Below are positions 37,119-47,475 of a stretch of 64,000 nucleotides of DNA, one piece after another. The position numbers and the translations under genes were made by a program. The notes under the pieces were generated by a model. The model saw only the letters and a program-made list of their open reading frames with translations, did no database searches and was not told the origin of the DNA. Each line of letters begins with the position of its first letter. Position 1 is the first letter of the stretch. Source of the stretch: DIGJ01 sp031553075 (GTDB taxonomy: Bacteria; Bacillota; Clostridia; Lachnospirales; Lachnospiraceae); NCBI GenBank assembly GCA_031553075.1, contig JAVBLX010000028.1:1-64000 (forward strand), written 5' to 3'.

Positions 37119-37180
37119 TCGGATTTCTGATATTATAAAGCGGATTATTAAGATATTTTATAAAACAAATATGGCATAAT
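37119..37180 (+). promoter_or_regulatory. Repeated operator-promoter, copy F (diverged)
   Basis: TCGGATTT at 37119, GCGGATTA at 37140 (21 bp on), AAGATATT at 37150 (10 bp on) and CATAAT -10 at 37175 (25 bp on). The spacing is identical to the other copies although the second and third half-sites have drifted. It heads the GH106-like/GH43/GH78 unit. Confidence 0.65.
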
Positions 37181-37230
37181 AAAGAAAGTTATACTGTATT
37201 TGCAGTAAAATAATAAAACTGGAGGAAAAA

Positions 37231-39348
37231 GTGAACCAAGAAGAGTTTAAAAACCCAATGTTAAAATATCGCATGAAAACAATCCTGCATGATTGGTCAC
37301 AAGATGTGGGTTTATTGACAGAAGCAGTGAAAACATATGGATATGGAGGAGTAGCAACCAATCCACCAACCTATAAGGGTTATACAGGGAACAGGGAAAA
37401 TCTGATAAAATTTGCAGAAATTTTGGATACGCTAAAAGAAAATAAGCTAGATTACTGGATTTATGATGAAAAAGGCTATCCTTCTGGATATGCAGGAGGG
37501 CAAACGCTGAAAGATCATAGGGAATTGGAGGCAAAAGGTTTTTATATGTATCGTAGGATTGCCTACGAATCCAAATATTCTGAATTTCAGCTTGATGATG
37601 AGTCAGATAAAATCATATGGGCGGCAAAATATCCAATTGATTGTACACAGCTAAATTCAAGTATTATCCAATTTGACAAGATGGAGCCGATACCATTTAC
37701 GAGAACACACTGTTCTTGCGATCTTGCTGCAAATGAAGTGTTTTTTGTATTCTGTGTTAAGGCAGCCTATGAAGGGTCACATCTGACTCACAATGTCTGT
37801 TCTCATAGTAGATATATTAATATTTTAGACCACAAGGCAGTGAAACGTTTTCTGGACGTATGCTATGAACCGATTGTAAGGGAAATTCCAGATGCATATC
37901 AAAGTGCGGAAGCTGTATTTACGGATGAACCCAGCCTTCAAGTAGGATATCTGCATGGAGATGAAACATGGCCATATGCTCTTGCTCCTTGGGTGGACGG
38001 ATTACTGGAAGCTTTTGAAGGAAAATATGGGTATTCTATTTTACCGCATCTGCCATTGATTTTTGAAGGGAGAAGCAATGGGTATCAGGTGAGGATTCAT
38101 TTTTATGAATTGATTGGAGAAATGATTGCAGATGCTTATGTAGGGCAAATTTCTCAGTGGTGCAGAACACATGGTGGAAGATTCTCAGGTCATTATCTGG
38201 GAGAGGAATCCATGCAGGCACATGTAATTTATTATGGTAATTATATGAAAGTGCTTGAGGCAACCGATTATCCCGGAGTGGATGTGTTAGCTTCCTATCC
38301 TGAAATTTATAATTATAATACCGTAAAATTTGCACAAATGGCAGCAAGAAAGAACAATACTAATGGTATAATGACAGAATTATGCCCATTTATTGATATG
38401 GAACATTTTAATGTCAATCCCTTTGATTATAGTTGTGGAATAATTAATTTGCTCTATCTTGGGGGTTGTCGCTGCATCAATTCTTATTTTGCACCAGATT
38501 TTGCTTCTTATGCACCAGAGAAGCTGAAAAATTACTCAGGCTATCTGAAACAGAAAGAAGCTAACCAGCTAAATGAATATGTCGGACGTCTTGGCTATAT
38601 GCTGGATCAGACAAGAGAAACTTGTCATACCTTCGTATACTATGCAATTGAGGATGTTCAGGCGAAGACCAAGCCAAGTCATAGTGCTATTTCGGCAGAT
38701 TCTTCTGCCACTGATCAGTCACTTACAGCAGTAACAAGATTGATTTATGAAAATGGATTTGATTACCTCTTTGCAGATGCACATGATTTGGAACTTGCTG
38801 CGGAAAGCATCATGAGAGGAAAGCCAGTTATTTCTGGGAATATTGTAAAAACTGTGATTCTTCCTACTATGGACATCATTCGTATTGAAGTGTTGGAAAG
38901 CTTGAAAAAGCTCCAGTATGCAGGAGTACAGGTATTATTCGTTGATCAGATTCCACAATACCATACAGGAGAGAAGATACCGTTTGCTTTCTACGATTTT
39001 CGGGAGGAGTCATTATTAAATACAAAGTGTAGAGAAAATGATTATTTTGTGGCTCATTCTGTTGATTATATTCTACATTATCTGGAAAATCAAAAAAAGG
39101 AGCTGGAACTTTCAATTATTGGAAAGAAAACAGGGTTATTGAAAGCCAGATTTGAAAAAGAGGACGAGATTATTTATTTCGTGGTAAACAATACACCAGA
39201 TTGTGCAGAGGTTTGCTGGCATATAGAACAGCAGCCAATTTTCCTTTGGGATCCAGAGGATGGAGTTGCTAGGAAGTTGCGGAAAGAAGAAAACTTTTTT
39301 ATTGAAGCATATCGGGCTGTATTTCTAGTATGGAGTAAAAAAGCTTAG
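37231..39348 (+). CDS. GH106-like glycosidase, probably rhamnosidase-related
   Basis: The 705-residue protein starts with GTG, supported by GGAGG at 37221-37225. The segment WIYDEKGYPSGYAGG and the later FTDEPSL (E233) and GGRFSGHYLGEESM are like those of large GH106-type alpha-L-rhamnosidase-related proteins. The C-terminal part has Rossmann-like and beta-rich portions. It has no signal peptide and is shorter than most secreted GH106 enzymes, lacking obvious extra beta domains. Placement with GH43 and GH78 genes fits a rhamnose-containing substrate. The family assignment is by motif recall only, and the precise activity is open. Confidence 0.6.
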   Translation: MNQEEFKNPMLKYRMKTILHDWSQDVGLLTEAVKTYGYGGVATNPPTYKGYTGNRENLIKFAEILDTLKENKLDYWIYDEKGYPSGYAGGQTLKDHRELEAKGFYMYRRIAYESKYSEFQLDDESDKIIWAAKYPIDCTQLNSSIIQFDKMEPIPFTRTHCSCDLAANEVFFVFCVKAAYEGSHLTHNVCSHSRYINILDHKAVKRFLDVCYEPIVREIPDAYQSAEAVFTDEPSLQVGYLHGDETWPYALAPWVDGLLEAFEGKYGYSILPHLPLIFEGRSNGYQVRIHFYELIGEMIADAYVGQISQWCRTHGGRFSGHYLGEESMQAHVIYYGNYMKVLEATDYPGVDVLASYPEIYNYNTVKFAQMAARKNNTNGIMTELCPFIDMEHFNVNPFDYSCGIINLLYLGGCRCINSYFAPDFASYAPEKLKNYSGYLKQKEANQLNEYVGRLGYMLDQTRETCHTFVYYAIEDVQAKTKPSHSAISADSSATDQSLTAVTRLIYENGFDYLFADAHDLELAAESIMRGKPVISGNIVKTVILPTMDIIRIEVLESLKKLQYAGVQVLFVDQIPQYHTGEKIPFAFYDFREESLLNTKCRENDYFVAHSVDYILHYLENQKKELELSIIGKKTGLLKARFEKEDEIIYFVVNNTPDCAEVCWHIEQQPIFLWDPEDGVARKLRKEENFFIEAYRAVFLVWSKKA

Positions 39349-39408
39349 AAGAGGAAGAGGCTCTATTTTTAGAAAATTATACAACAAAAATATTTATGAG
39401 GTGCATCT

Positions 39409-41013
39409 ATGAGACATATAACGAATCCAATATTACCCGGATTTAATCCGGATCCTAGTATTTTAAGAGTAGGAGATGACTATTACATTGCAACATCAAC
39501 CTTTGAATGGTTTCCAGGGGTTCAGATTCATCATTCCAAGGATTTGTGTAACTGGAAATTGATTGCGCATCCGTTAAATAGAGTTTCTCAACTTAATATG
39601 ATGGGAAACCCATGTTCTGGCGGCATCTGGGCACCGTGTCTAAGCTATCATGACGGTGTTAATTATTTGATTTATACGGATGTGAAATCTCTTGATGGAC
39701 GAGGATTCAAAGATGTTCATAATTATCTTGTAACTACTGGTGATATCAGTGGAGAGTGGTCGGATCCGGTGTATCTTAACAGCAGTGGGTTTGATCCTTC
39801 TCTATACCATGACGATGATGGAAGAAAGTGGCTCTTAAATATGCTATGGGATGGCAGACTGGATAAAAATCCTTTTGCAGGAATTGTGCTTCAGGAATAT
39901 TCGGTTGAAGATAAGAAATTAATTGGTAAACCTAAAAATATTTTTAAAGGTTCTTCCCTAGGATTGACTGAGGGTCCCCATCTATATAAGCGTAATGGAT
40001 ACTATTATCTGATGTGTGCAGAAGGGGGAACGGAAATTCACCATGCAGTAACGATGGCAAGATCTAGGCAAATTGACGGAGCATATGAAATAGATCCGGA
40101 GAATCCGATTCTGACATCCAGGAACAATCCCTTCTTACCATTGCAAAAGGCAGGACATGCCAGTATGGTAGAAACCCAGGGCGGTGAATGGTATATGGTT
40201 CATCTGTGTGGCAGACCACTGCCAACGACAGGGCGATGTATTCTTGGAAGAGAAACTGCCATTCAGAAAATGCATTGGACAGAGGATGGATGGTTTAGAA
40301 TGAGTGCAGGCGCAAATCAACCACAACTTCAGGTGCCGGCACCAAACCTTCCGGAGCATAAGTGGGAGGAAGAACCAGCAAGAGATAATTTTGACCGCGA
40401 ACAACTAAATCTGCATTTTGCATCCTTAAGGATACCTTTAGGGGAGGATATGATGTCTTTAAAAGAGAGACCGGGATACCTCAGGTTGTTTGGAAAGGAA
40501 TCTTTAAGCAGCAGACACAGACAGAGCTTAATTGCCAGAAGGCAACAAGCTTTTTGTTATACCGCTACTACCTGTATGGAATTTGAACCAGATAATTTCC
40601 AGCACATGGCTGGACTAATTTGTATTTATGACAGGCAGAACTACTATTATCTCAGAGTGAGCCATGATGAAGAACTTGGAAAGTGCATCGGCATTTTAGC
40701 ATCACAAAATGATTCCTTTACTATGCCATCTGCAGAGGTAAGCATTGAAGGCTGGGAGAAGGTTTATCTTCGGGTAGTTGTCCAATATGATTCTTTACAA
40801 TTCTTTTATTCTAAGGATGAGAACAAATGGATGAAACTGGGTCCTGTTATGGATGCCAGCACATTATCAGATGAATTCTGTAAGGAGGGAACCTTTACAG
40901 GAGCTTTTGTGGGCATATGTTGCCAGGATATGTGCAGTGGCAGTAAATATGCGGATTTTGATTGGTTTGAGTATGTGGAACATACAGAATCGGATGATTT
41001 GATGAGGTATTAG
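39409..41013 (+). CDS. xynB: GH43 beta-xylosidase/arabinofuranosidase-like
   Basis: The 534-residue protein has the five-bladed propeller with classic motifs: D15 in GFNPDPSILRVGDDYYIATSTFEWFPG (general base), D129 in SGFDPSLYHDDDG and E188 in LTEGPHLYKRNGYYYLM (general acid). A C-terminal beta-sandwich of ~200 residues (DNFDREQLNLHFASLRIP onward) is typical of the XynB/Selenomonas xylosidase type (DUF1349-like/GH43_C2). There is no signal peptide, so it is intracellular. Beta-xylosidase with arabinofuranosidase side activity is most likely. Operon with the GH106-like and GH78 genes. Confidence 0.88.
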   Translation: MRHITNPILPGFNPDPSILRVGDDYYIATSTFEWFPGVQIHHSKDLCNWKLIAHPLNRVSQLNMMGNPCSGGIWAPCLSYHDGVNYLIYTDVKSLDGRGFKDVHNYLVTTGDISGEWSDPVYLNSSGFDPSLYHDDDGRKWLLNMLWDGRLDKNPFAGIVLQEYSVEDKKLIGKPKNIFKGSSLGLTEGPHLYKRNGYYYLMCAEGGTEIHHAVTMARSRQIDGAYEIDPENPILTSRNNPFLPLQKAGHASMVETQGGEWYMVHLCGRPLPTTGRCILGRETAIQKMHWTEDGWFRMSAGANQPQLQVPAPNLPEHKWEEEPARDNFDREQLNLHFASLRIPLGEDMMSLKERPGYLRLFGKESLSSRHRQSLIARRQQAFCYTATTCMEFEPDNFQHMAGLICIYDRQNYYYLRVSHDEELGKCIGILASQNDSFTMPSAEVSIEGWEKVYLRVVVQYDSLQFFYSKDENKWMKLGPVMDASTLSDEFCKEGTFTGAFVGICCQDMCSGSKYADFDWFEYVEHTESDDLMRY

Positions 41014-41052
41014 TTTAAAGTCAGTAGAATGAAGATTTATGGAGGAAAATGA

Positions 41053-43446
41053 ATGTATCAATTTCAAAAAGCTGTTTCGATATGGTGTGATTCTTTAAAG
41101 AATGAATACAATCAATTTGTAGGATTCTACACAGAAATTCAAGTATCTGAAAATAACAACATAAAGCTGGCAATCGCTGCTCGCTCCTATTATCGCCTTT
41201 ATATTAATGGCAGTATGAGAGCCAGCGGTCCAGCCAGAACAGCCAGTCAATATTCCAGAGTAGATGAAATAGAAGTAGATGCAAGAGGAAAACTTAAAAT
41301 TGCAATTGAAGTGGTCGCTCTTAATAAACCAGAACGTTATAGCAATGATTGTACTCTGGAGTCAGGAATGCTTACAGCAGAAATCACCGATCAGGAAGGA
41401 AACTTACTGTCTGCAACAGGGGAGAGTGAGTGGAAATGCATGGAGCTATCATATCGCCGATCCCTTGTGGAAACCATGAGCCACAGTCGGGGAATTATTG
41501 AGGTTTATGACTTAAATCCCCACAGTTTTCAATGGCTGACCCAGGAGCAGGAAGAAATGAAGACACCAGTGCGGGCAACAAGTTCAGTAACCTATTTGAA
41601 ACGGCGGGCTCCTTATGCTACTTATGATGTAATTCCCATGGGTTTTCTGACACACCTAAATGATGTTATACCCGGACATTATGAAGACACAGAAGAAAAT
41701 ATAATTCTTGCAAAAATGTTTAACCCAAAATGGTATGACATGATTCCGAAAGAAAACCAGTTTCTGGAGGTTATAAGTAAAGAGCAAAATTGTCCATTTA
41801 CTGGCACCTTTCAGTGTCTTCAAAACAAAAGAGGTAGAAAAACAGAAATCATCTGCCCAGGCAAGCATCCGGCTGCGCTAACATGGAGCCTTCCAAAATC
41901 AGAATTGGGATTTATTGACCTTACCCTGGAAATGGAAAAAGACGGTATTTTGGATATTGTCAATTCGGATTATATGGAACCAAACGGGATGGTAAAGGCG
42001 AATACGTATGTAACCAGATATTATTTGAAAAAGGGACAGTATCATTTAACAACCTTTGAGCCAAAGCTGGTTCGATATATCAAATTGATTTTTCGTACCC
42101 AGGGAGAAATCAGGGTGGATAATCTGTGCCTTTTGGAGTACACCTATCCAGATGATAACAATTGCTTTTTTCAATGCAATGATGGTGAGTTAAATATGAT
42201 TTACGAGGCCGCGAGAAGAACACTACGGCTAAATACCCTAGATATATTTATGGATTGTCCCCAACGGGAAAGAGGAGGCTGGTTGTGTGACTCCCAGTTT
42301 GCATCCCATGGTGCATGGCAAATGTTTGGTGATTTATCAGTGGAAAAGGATTTTATTGAAAACTTTATGTTAACTGACCCGGATGTAATGTGGCATAGCT
42401 TCTTTCCTGAGGTTTATCCCGGATGTAAAACTGATTCATCAGATCCGGGGATTTCCAACTGGTCGTTCTGGCTTTTAACGGAGCTTGCGGATTATTATAA
42501 TCGTTCTGGCGATAAAGAATTTATTTTAAAATGCCAAGAGAGGGTCTGCCGTTTTGTGGAAGGATTGCTTACGCTGCGTGGTGAGAGCGGGCTTTTAGAA
42601 GGACTTAAAAACCAGTTTGTTGATTGGTCCTTATCAAATCGAAGCTTTTGCACGGAACCCATTTCTATTCCGATTAATTGCCTTGCTGTCTGCCTGCTGG
42701 AGAAAATGGCAGAGCTTTATTATGAGCCGGAGTGGAAAAAAGCAGCGAATGAAATGCGTCAAATCATTCAGAAAATGGATGAATCACCGGGCATTTTCGG
42801 TGGAGGAGGAGATGGCGCTTCCTATGAAACTGGTGAATTGAAACGGTTGAATTGTGCCACAGAAAGTGGTGTCGCTTTAGAACTATGGAGTGGATTCCAT
42901 TTAAATGACAAAGCATATCTGAAACGCTTTACAGATGCTATGGGAACCTGTCCGGCTAAACGCCCTGATCCCAATTTTGGTCGTTCTAATCTGTTCATTG
43001 GCTTGTTGATTCGTTTTGATGTATTGGCACGCCTAGGCAAAATAAATACATTGGTCAGAGAGTTAAAGGATGTTTTTTTGCCAGAAATCAAGGAGGGACC
43101 AGGTACATTATTTGAAAACTACGCAGGTTCCTCTGGTTGCCATGGATTTAATGGAGCGGTGGGAGCTCTCTTGGTGAACCATGTGCTAGGACTGGGACAG
43201 CCTATGCAAAGGACCAAATCAGTCAAAATTAATCCGAACCCTGGAACGCTTAATTGGGCGGCTGGGTCAGCCAAGTGTGAGGATGGGATGATTTTCATGA
43301 ACTGGTCTGCTGATGGGGAGGGTCATATCTTAAAAATTACCCTGCACCTTCCAAAAGGCTGGGTACCAGAGTTTGAGATTCCTTTCGAACTGACTGGCTG
43401 GACAATTCTGGTTAATGATGAATTATTGGATAAAAGGTATAAGTAG
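41053..43446 (+). CDS. GH78-like alpha-L-rhamnosidase
   Basis: The 797-residue protein begins with a beta-rich domain (RSYYRLYINGSMRASGPART) and has an (alpha/alpha)6 barrel with the GH78 motif D401-C-P-Q-R-E406 and GGWLCDSQFASHGAWQM. A C-terminal beta domain with INPNPGTLNWAAGSAKCEDG closes the protein. There is no signal peptide. GGAGG sits at 41041-41045. The stop codon abuts repeated promoter D, so the operon ends here without a visible terminator. It is expected to remove terminal rhamnose from an imported oligosaccharide. Confidence 0.82.
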   Translation: MYQFQKAVSIWCDSLKNEYNQFVGFYTEIQVSENNNIKLAIAARSYYRLYINGSMRASGPARTASQYSRVDEIEVDARGKLKIAIEVVALNKPERYSNDCTLESGMLTAEITDQEGNLLSATGESEWKCMELSYRRSLVETMSHSRGIIEVYDLNPHSFQWLTQEQEEMKTPVRATSSVTYLKRRAPYATYDVIPMGFLTHLNDVIPGHYEDTEENIILAKMFNPKWYDMIPKENQFLEVISKEQNCPFTGTFQCLQNKRGRKTEIICPGKHPAALTWSLPKSELGFIDLTLEMEKDGILDIVNSDYMEPNGMVKANTYVTRYYLKKGQYHLTTFEPKLVRYIKLIFRTQGEIRVDNLCLLEYTYPDDNNCFFQCNDGELNMIYEAARRTLRLNTLDIFMDCPQRERGGWLCDSQFASHGAWQMFGDLSVEKDFIENFMLTDPDVMWHSFFPEVYPGCKTDSSDPGISNWSFWLLTELADYYNRSGDKEFILKCQERVCRFVEGLLTLRGESGLLEGLKNQFVDWSLSNRSFCTEPISIPINCLAVCLLEKMAELYYEPEWKKAANEMRQIIQKMDESPGIFGGGGDGASYETGELKRLNCATESGVALELWSGFHLNDKAYLKRFTDAMGTCPAKRPDPNFGRSNLFIGLLIRFDVLARLGKINTLVRELKDVFLPEIKEGPGTLFENYAGSSGCHGFNGAVGALLVNHVLGLGQPMQRTKSVKINPNPGTLNWAAGSAKCEDGMIFMNWSADGEGHILKITLHLPKGWVPEFEIPFELTGWTILVNDELLDKRYK

Positions 43447-43508
43447 TCGGATTTGTTGTAATACCTATCGGATTTACAAGATTTTTTTCTAAGCCCTTAT
43501 GACATAAT
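43447..43508 (+). promoter_or_regulatory. Repeated operator-promoter, copy D
   Basis: TCGGATTT at 43447 (directly after the GH78 stop) and 43468 (21 bp apart), AAGATTTT at 43478 (10 bp on), CATAAT -10 at 43503 (25 bp on). It drives the second ABC cassette. Confidence 0.75.
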
Positions 43509-43551
43509 AAAAACATAAAACGAGTGAATTATCATTCATAGGAGGCGCAAT

Positions 43552-45315
43552 ATGAAAAAAATAAAACGTGCAGCAGCATTACTTTTATGTGCCGGTATGG
43601 CACTATCCCTTGGAGCCTGTGGTAAATCAGGAGGCAAAGCAGGAGATGATACTACATATACTATGTGGATTTATAATGGAGCAGATGCATCCTACTATAC
43701 CGATTATAAGGACAATCCAGTGGTTTCCTACACGCTGGAAAAAACATGGGGACCAGAAAATAAGAACGTGGATATTGAATTCTGGGTTCCGCCAGCCGGA
43801 TCGCAAACAGACAGCTTCAACACCATGATGACCTCCGGTGATTACCCGGATATTTTGGATGGTTCGATATCAGCTTCTCCCAAGACCATGTATGAAGATG
43901 GAATCATTCTGGATCTGACCGATTATGTAGAACAATATATGCCAAATTATAAGGCTTATTTGGAAGCACATCCAGAAGTAAAAGCGAATGCAGTTACTGA
44001 GGTAGATGGTATTCAGAAGATTCTTTCCATCCGGGCAGCCTTTGATGCCTATCCATATCAATTCATGGGACCACAATACCGACGTGACTGGATCGTAAAG
44101 TATGGTACAAACCCTCAAACCGGTGCAGCCTTTACTGGTGGTTACACCAATCCAGACGACCCCGATAGTTGGGAAGATGATGTTGTGTTCCCAAGTGGTG
44201 GTACTGATCCAGTTTATATCAGTGACTGGGAGTGGATGTTTGATATCTTTACCAAGGCTCAGGCTGACCTTGGAATTACAGACTCCTATAGTACCAGTAT
44301 GTACTATCCCGGTTTTACCTGGAACGGTGGTTTGACCTCTTCATTCGGTGGTGGTGTGCCAATGTGGTATGCAGATGCGAATAATAAAGTTAAGTTTGGC
44401 GGTGATTCAGACCAGTTTCGAGCATATCTTCAGTGTCTGAAAACCTGGTATGACAAAGGATGGCTGGATAAAGCATTTAATGAAAGAACTTCAGATATTT
44501 TTTATGAAATTGATAATGTCGGTGTTCGCCAGGGCAAGGTAGGCTTATGGATTGGAATAGAAAGTCAATTAGGCAGCAGGATGGATGTAGGTGATGAATA
44601 TACTCAGGGAATTTGTTCCTATGGTTGTGCATACCCGATTAATGATGTTTATGGAACGGCGGAGTGTCAGAATATTATTCCGGACTGCCTGTTTACTACT
44701 TCCTTAACAGGTACTGCATATTACATTACCAAAGCCGCTGAAAATAAAGACATTGCTACAATTTGCAGCTATTTTGATTTTTTTTACACCGAAGAAGGGG
44801 CATTGATGCGAACCCTTGGTCTGAATGCAGAGCAGGTAAGTGAGTCAGATAACCAGCTCTATAAGAACTGGGGATTAGAAGAAGGCTCCTATTATCTGGC
44901 GGAAGATGGCAGATATGCCCGCGTAGAGACTATAGTAAATGATGGTGGTAATCTGAAGGATGTAGTAGCCGGATCAAAAATGCCGGGCCTTACCTTGGTG
45001 AGCAATGTTGATCAAGGCTATGAGGAATCTTACGAAAACAGCCTAAAAAAATGGATTCAGTACGAAAATACTGCCTTTTTCCAGGGAACTGCGGTAACGA
45101 CCAATATGTCCAACGAGGATGCTAAGGCAAGTGACGATATTCGTAATAAGGTATTAGAATATCTGACTGTAAATGCAGTAAATATGATTAAGGGAAAAAC
45201 AGATCCATTTAATGATAAGGATTGGGGCGACTGGTGTACTATGCTGGGAAAATATAATTATCAGAAGGCGAGCGACTTGTATCAGCCATATGTAGACACT
45301 TATTCTTTTAAATAA
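43552..45315 (+). CDS. ABC importer solute-binding lipoprotein
   Basis: The 587-residue protein has a lipoprotein signal peptide with lipobox LGAC (C23) and a large, Tyr/Trp-rich mature domain of the type-1 oligosaccharide-binding fold, as in the LplA/YtcQ group. It is not closely similar to the binding proteins at 33590 and 49997, so it probably binds a different sugar. It is first in a binding protein-permease-permease cassette followed by its own YesM/YesN pair. Repeated promoter D and AGGAGGCG lie upstream. Confidence 0.9.
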   Translation: MKKIKRAAALLLCAGMALSLGACGKSGGKAGDDTTYTMWIYNGADASYYTDYKDNPVVSYTLEKTWGPENKNVDIEFWVPPAGSQTDSFNTMMTSGDYPDILDGSISASPKTMYEDGIILDLTDYVEQYMPNYKAYLEAHPEVKANAVTEVDGIQKILSIRAAFDAYPYQFMGPQYRRDWIVKYGTNPQTGAAFTGGYTNPDDPDSWEDDVVFPSGGTDPVYISDWEWMFDIFTKAQADLGITDSYSTSMYYPGFTWNGGLTSSFGGGVPMWYADANNKVKFGGDSDQFRAYLQCLKTWYDKGWLDKAFNERTSDIFYEIDNVGVRQGKVGLWIGIESQLGSRMDVGDEYTQGICSYGCAYPINDVYGTAECQNIIPDCLFTTSLTGTAYYITKAAENKDIATICSYFDFFYTEEGALMRTLGLNAEQVSESDNQLYKNWGLEEGSYYLAEDGRYARVETIVNDGGNLKDVVAGSKMPGLTLVSNVDQGYEESYENSLKKWIQYENTAFFQGTAVTTNMSNEDAKASDDIRNKVLEYLTVNAVNMIKGKTDPFNDKDWGDWCTMLGKYNYQKASDLYQPYVDTYSFK

Positions 45316-45344
45316 AATATAATAAATCGGAACGGAGGATTTCC

Positions 45345-46295
45345 ATGGCTGTGAAAGCGAAACAAAAAATAGCTGCACCTAAGGTGACTTGGAAAGTAGA
45401 TTTTAAGCGAAATTGGCCAGTTTATGTGCTGTTTCTGCCTGCCTTTATCTATACCTTGGTTTTAAGCTACATCCCCATGTTTGGAATTGTTATGGCTTTT
45501 GAAAACTATGAGGTAAACAAAGGATTCTTTAAAAGCGACTGGATTGGGCTACAAAACTTTATTACTCTGTTCACTGCAGATGAATTTCCCCGGGCATTGC
45601 GAAATACCGTTGTCATTGCGTTGCTTCGAATCACGATTGGATTTGTTATGCCGATTGTTTTTGCATTCCTGCTGAGCATGTTAAAAAGAAAAAAATATAA
45701 ACGCACCGTTCAGACCTTTTCCTATATGCCAAACTTTGTGGCTGCTGTTGTTGTGGCGGCTCTGGTGAAAGAATTCCTGACCAAAGATGGTCCCATTACC
45801 TTGCTGCTGACTCATTTATTCAATGCAGAAAATCAGAACTGGCTTGCTAATGGAAATATACCGGTTTTTTGGGTAATCTATCTGATTATGGGTATCTGGC
45901 AGGGGATTGGATGGGGATCAATCATGTATGTGGCAGCAATTTCCACAGTTAGTGGGGATCTTCATGAGGCGGCAGCGATTGATGGGGCAACTAGATTTCA
46001 GCGAATGTTTAAAATCACGCTGCCCTGTATTATGCCAACCATTATTATGATGTTTGTATTAAATGTAGGTATCAGTTTCTCCGCAGGATTTGATAATATT
46101 TTACTCCTCTATATGCCATCCACCTATAATGTAGCCGATACCATCTTTACCTATACATATCGAATGGCCTTTACAACTGGATCTAATTATGGTCTGTCAG
46201 CTGCTTCTGGTCTGTTCCAGTCCATTGTTGGAACAATACTCTTGCTGGGTTCCAATTATATCAGCAGGAAAACAAGTGATTCATCATTGTTTTAA
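45345..46295 (+). CDS. ABC importer permease (LplB-like)
   Basis: The 316-residue protein has six membrane helices. The N-terminal FLPAFIYTLVLSYIPMFG and the EAA loop LHEAAAIDGATRFQRMFKITLP identify it as the first permease of an oligosaccharide importer. It follows the binding protein by 29 bp with CGGAGG upstream and precedes the partner permease. The ATPase must come from elsewhere. Confidence 0.93.
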   Translation: MAVKAKQKIAAPKVTWKVDFKRNWPVYVLFLPAFIYTLVLSYIPMFGIVMAFENYEVNKGFFKSDWIGLQNFITLFTADEFPRALRNTVVIALLRITIGFVMPIVFAFLLSMLKRKKYKRTVQTFSYMPNFVAAVVVAALVKEFLTKDGPITLLLTHLFNAENQNWLANGNIPVFWVIYLIMGIWQGIGWGSIMYVAAISTVSGDLHEAAAIDGATRFQRMFKITLPCIMPTIIMMFVLNVGISFSAGFDNILLLYMPSTYNVADTIFTYTYRMAFTTGSNYGLSAASGLFQSIVGTILLLGSNYISRKTSDSSLF

Positions 46296-46314
46296 GTATA
46301 GGGGGTAAAGAAAA

Positions 46315-47226
46315 ATGAAAAATAAAAAAATGAAAAAAGTAGAACCAGAATCTACCATGATAGAAAATCCCAGTGCTGGAGACCGAATTGCAAATGTTGT
46401 GATTATTATCATTTGTGCCCTGATTGCTTTTGTCTGTGTTATTCCTATGTGGCATGTACTGATGGCATCGTTATCCGACGGACGGCAGCTCATGGCGCAT
46501 AAAGGGGTGATATGGCTGCCAATCGGTAAGCTTAATCTGGACGGGTATAAGCACATCTTCCGGGATGCTAGTGTTCTGATGGGATATGGAAATTCTATCT
46601 TATATACGGTGGGAGCAACTGCTCTTGGATTTATGATTTCCGCTACAGCAGGATATGCATTAAGCAGAGAAACCAAACTGAAGACTGCAATGACATTGTT
46701 CCTGATGTTTACTGTATTATTTGGTGGCGGAATGGTTCCGACCTATATGGTGGTAAAATCACTGGGCTGGGTTGGTACCAGATGGGCATTGTTGATTCCT
46801 GGTTGTACCAATGCTATGTTTATGATTATGATGATGAATGCCTTTAAATCAGTACCCAAGGAAATGTATGAAGCAGCCCGGATTGACGGTGCTGGGCATT
46901 TCCGCACAATGATGCAGATTATGCTGCCACAGGCCATGAACCTGGGATCGGTTATCATTCTTAACAGCGTAGTTGGACAATGGAATGCCTGGCTGAGTGC
47001 TTCTATTTATGTACCTAACAATAAAAATGCCTGGCCGCTCCAATTGTGGATTCGTCAGATTACCTCAGATAATGCCAACTTCCTGCGGACTTCCAATCCG
47101 GATTACAGTCGGTATCTGATCCAATATGCGGTTATTATCGCGGCCATTCTGCCCATTATTATCTTATTCCCATTCTTCCAGGATAAGCTGGAAAAAGGAG
47201 TAATTGCCGGCGGAATTAAAGGCTGA
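46315..47226 (+). CDS. ABC importer permease (YtcP-like)
   Basis: The 303-residue protein has six membrane helices and the EAA loop YEAARIDGAGHFRTMMQIMLP, ending in FFQDKLEKGVIAGGIKG as in YtcP-group permeases. It is the third gene of the cassette. A 249-bp gap with a small hairpin separates it from the kinase gene. Confidence 0.93.
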   Translation: MKNKKMKKVEPESTMIENPSAGDRIANVVIIIICALIAFVCVIPMWHVLMASLSDGRQLMAHKGVIWLPIGKLNLDGYKHIFRDASVLMGYGNSILYTVGATALGFMISATAGYALSRETKLKTAMTLFLMFTVLFGGGMVPTYMVVKSLGWVGTRWALLIPGCTNAMFMIMMMNAFKSVPKEMYEAARIDGAGHFRTMMQIMLPQAMNLGSVIILNSVVGQWNAWLSASIYVPNNKNAWPLQLWIRQITSDNANFLRTSNPDYSRYLIQYAVIIAAILPIIILFPFFQDKLEKGVIAGGIKG

Positions 47227-47257
47227 GATACAACAACAGCAAAATGTTCATTCAATG

Positions 47258-47290
47258 ACAGATTTTTATCTGTATTGCATGGACTTTTTT
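47258..47290 (+). terminator. Possible weak terminator after the ABC cassette
   Basis: ACAGAT-TTTT-ATCTGT (47258-47273) forms a short stem, and a T6 run follows ten bases later (47285-47290). The geometry is poor for a true intrinsic terminator. The rest of the gap to 47475 holds no gene that I can support; a -10-like GATAAA at 47405 may precede the kinase gene. Confidence 0.3.
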
Positions 47291-47475
47291 GCATGATTTA
47301 GTGCCATGATTTCACTCTTCCCACCCTGAGAATAAAACAGTAATGATTAAAAAAAGAAGCAACGAATTCTCCAAAAAATACAAAAGATTTAAGAACAGAA
47401 GTGTGATAAAATAAAAGGATATTACAAGTACAATCTTTTGAAGTGTATAAAGTAAATACAGATTGGGGGAGCCAG

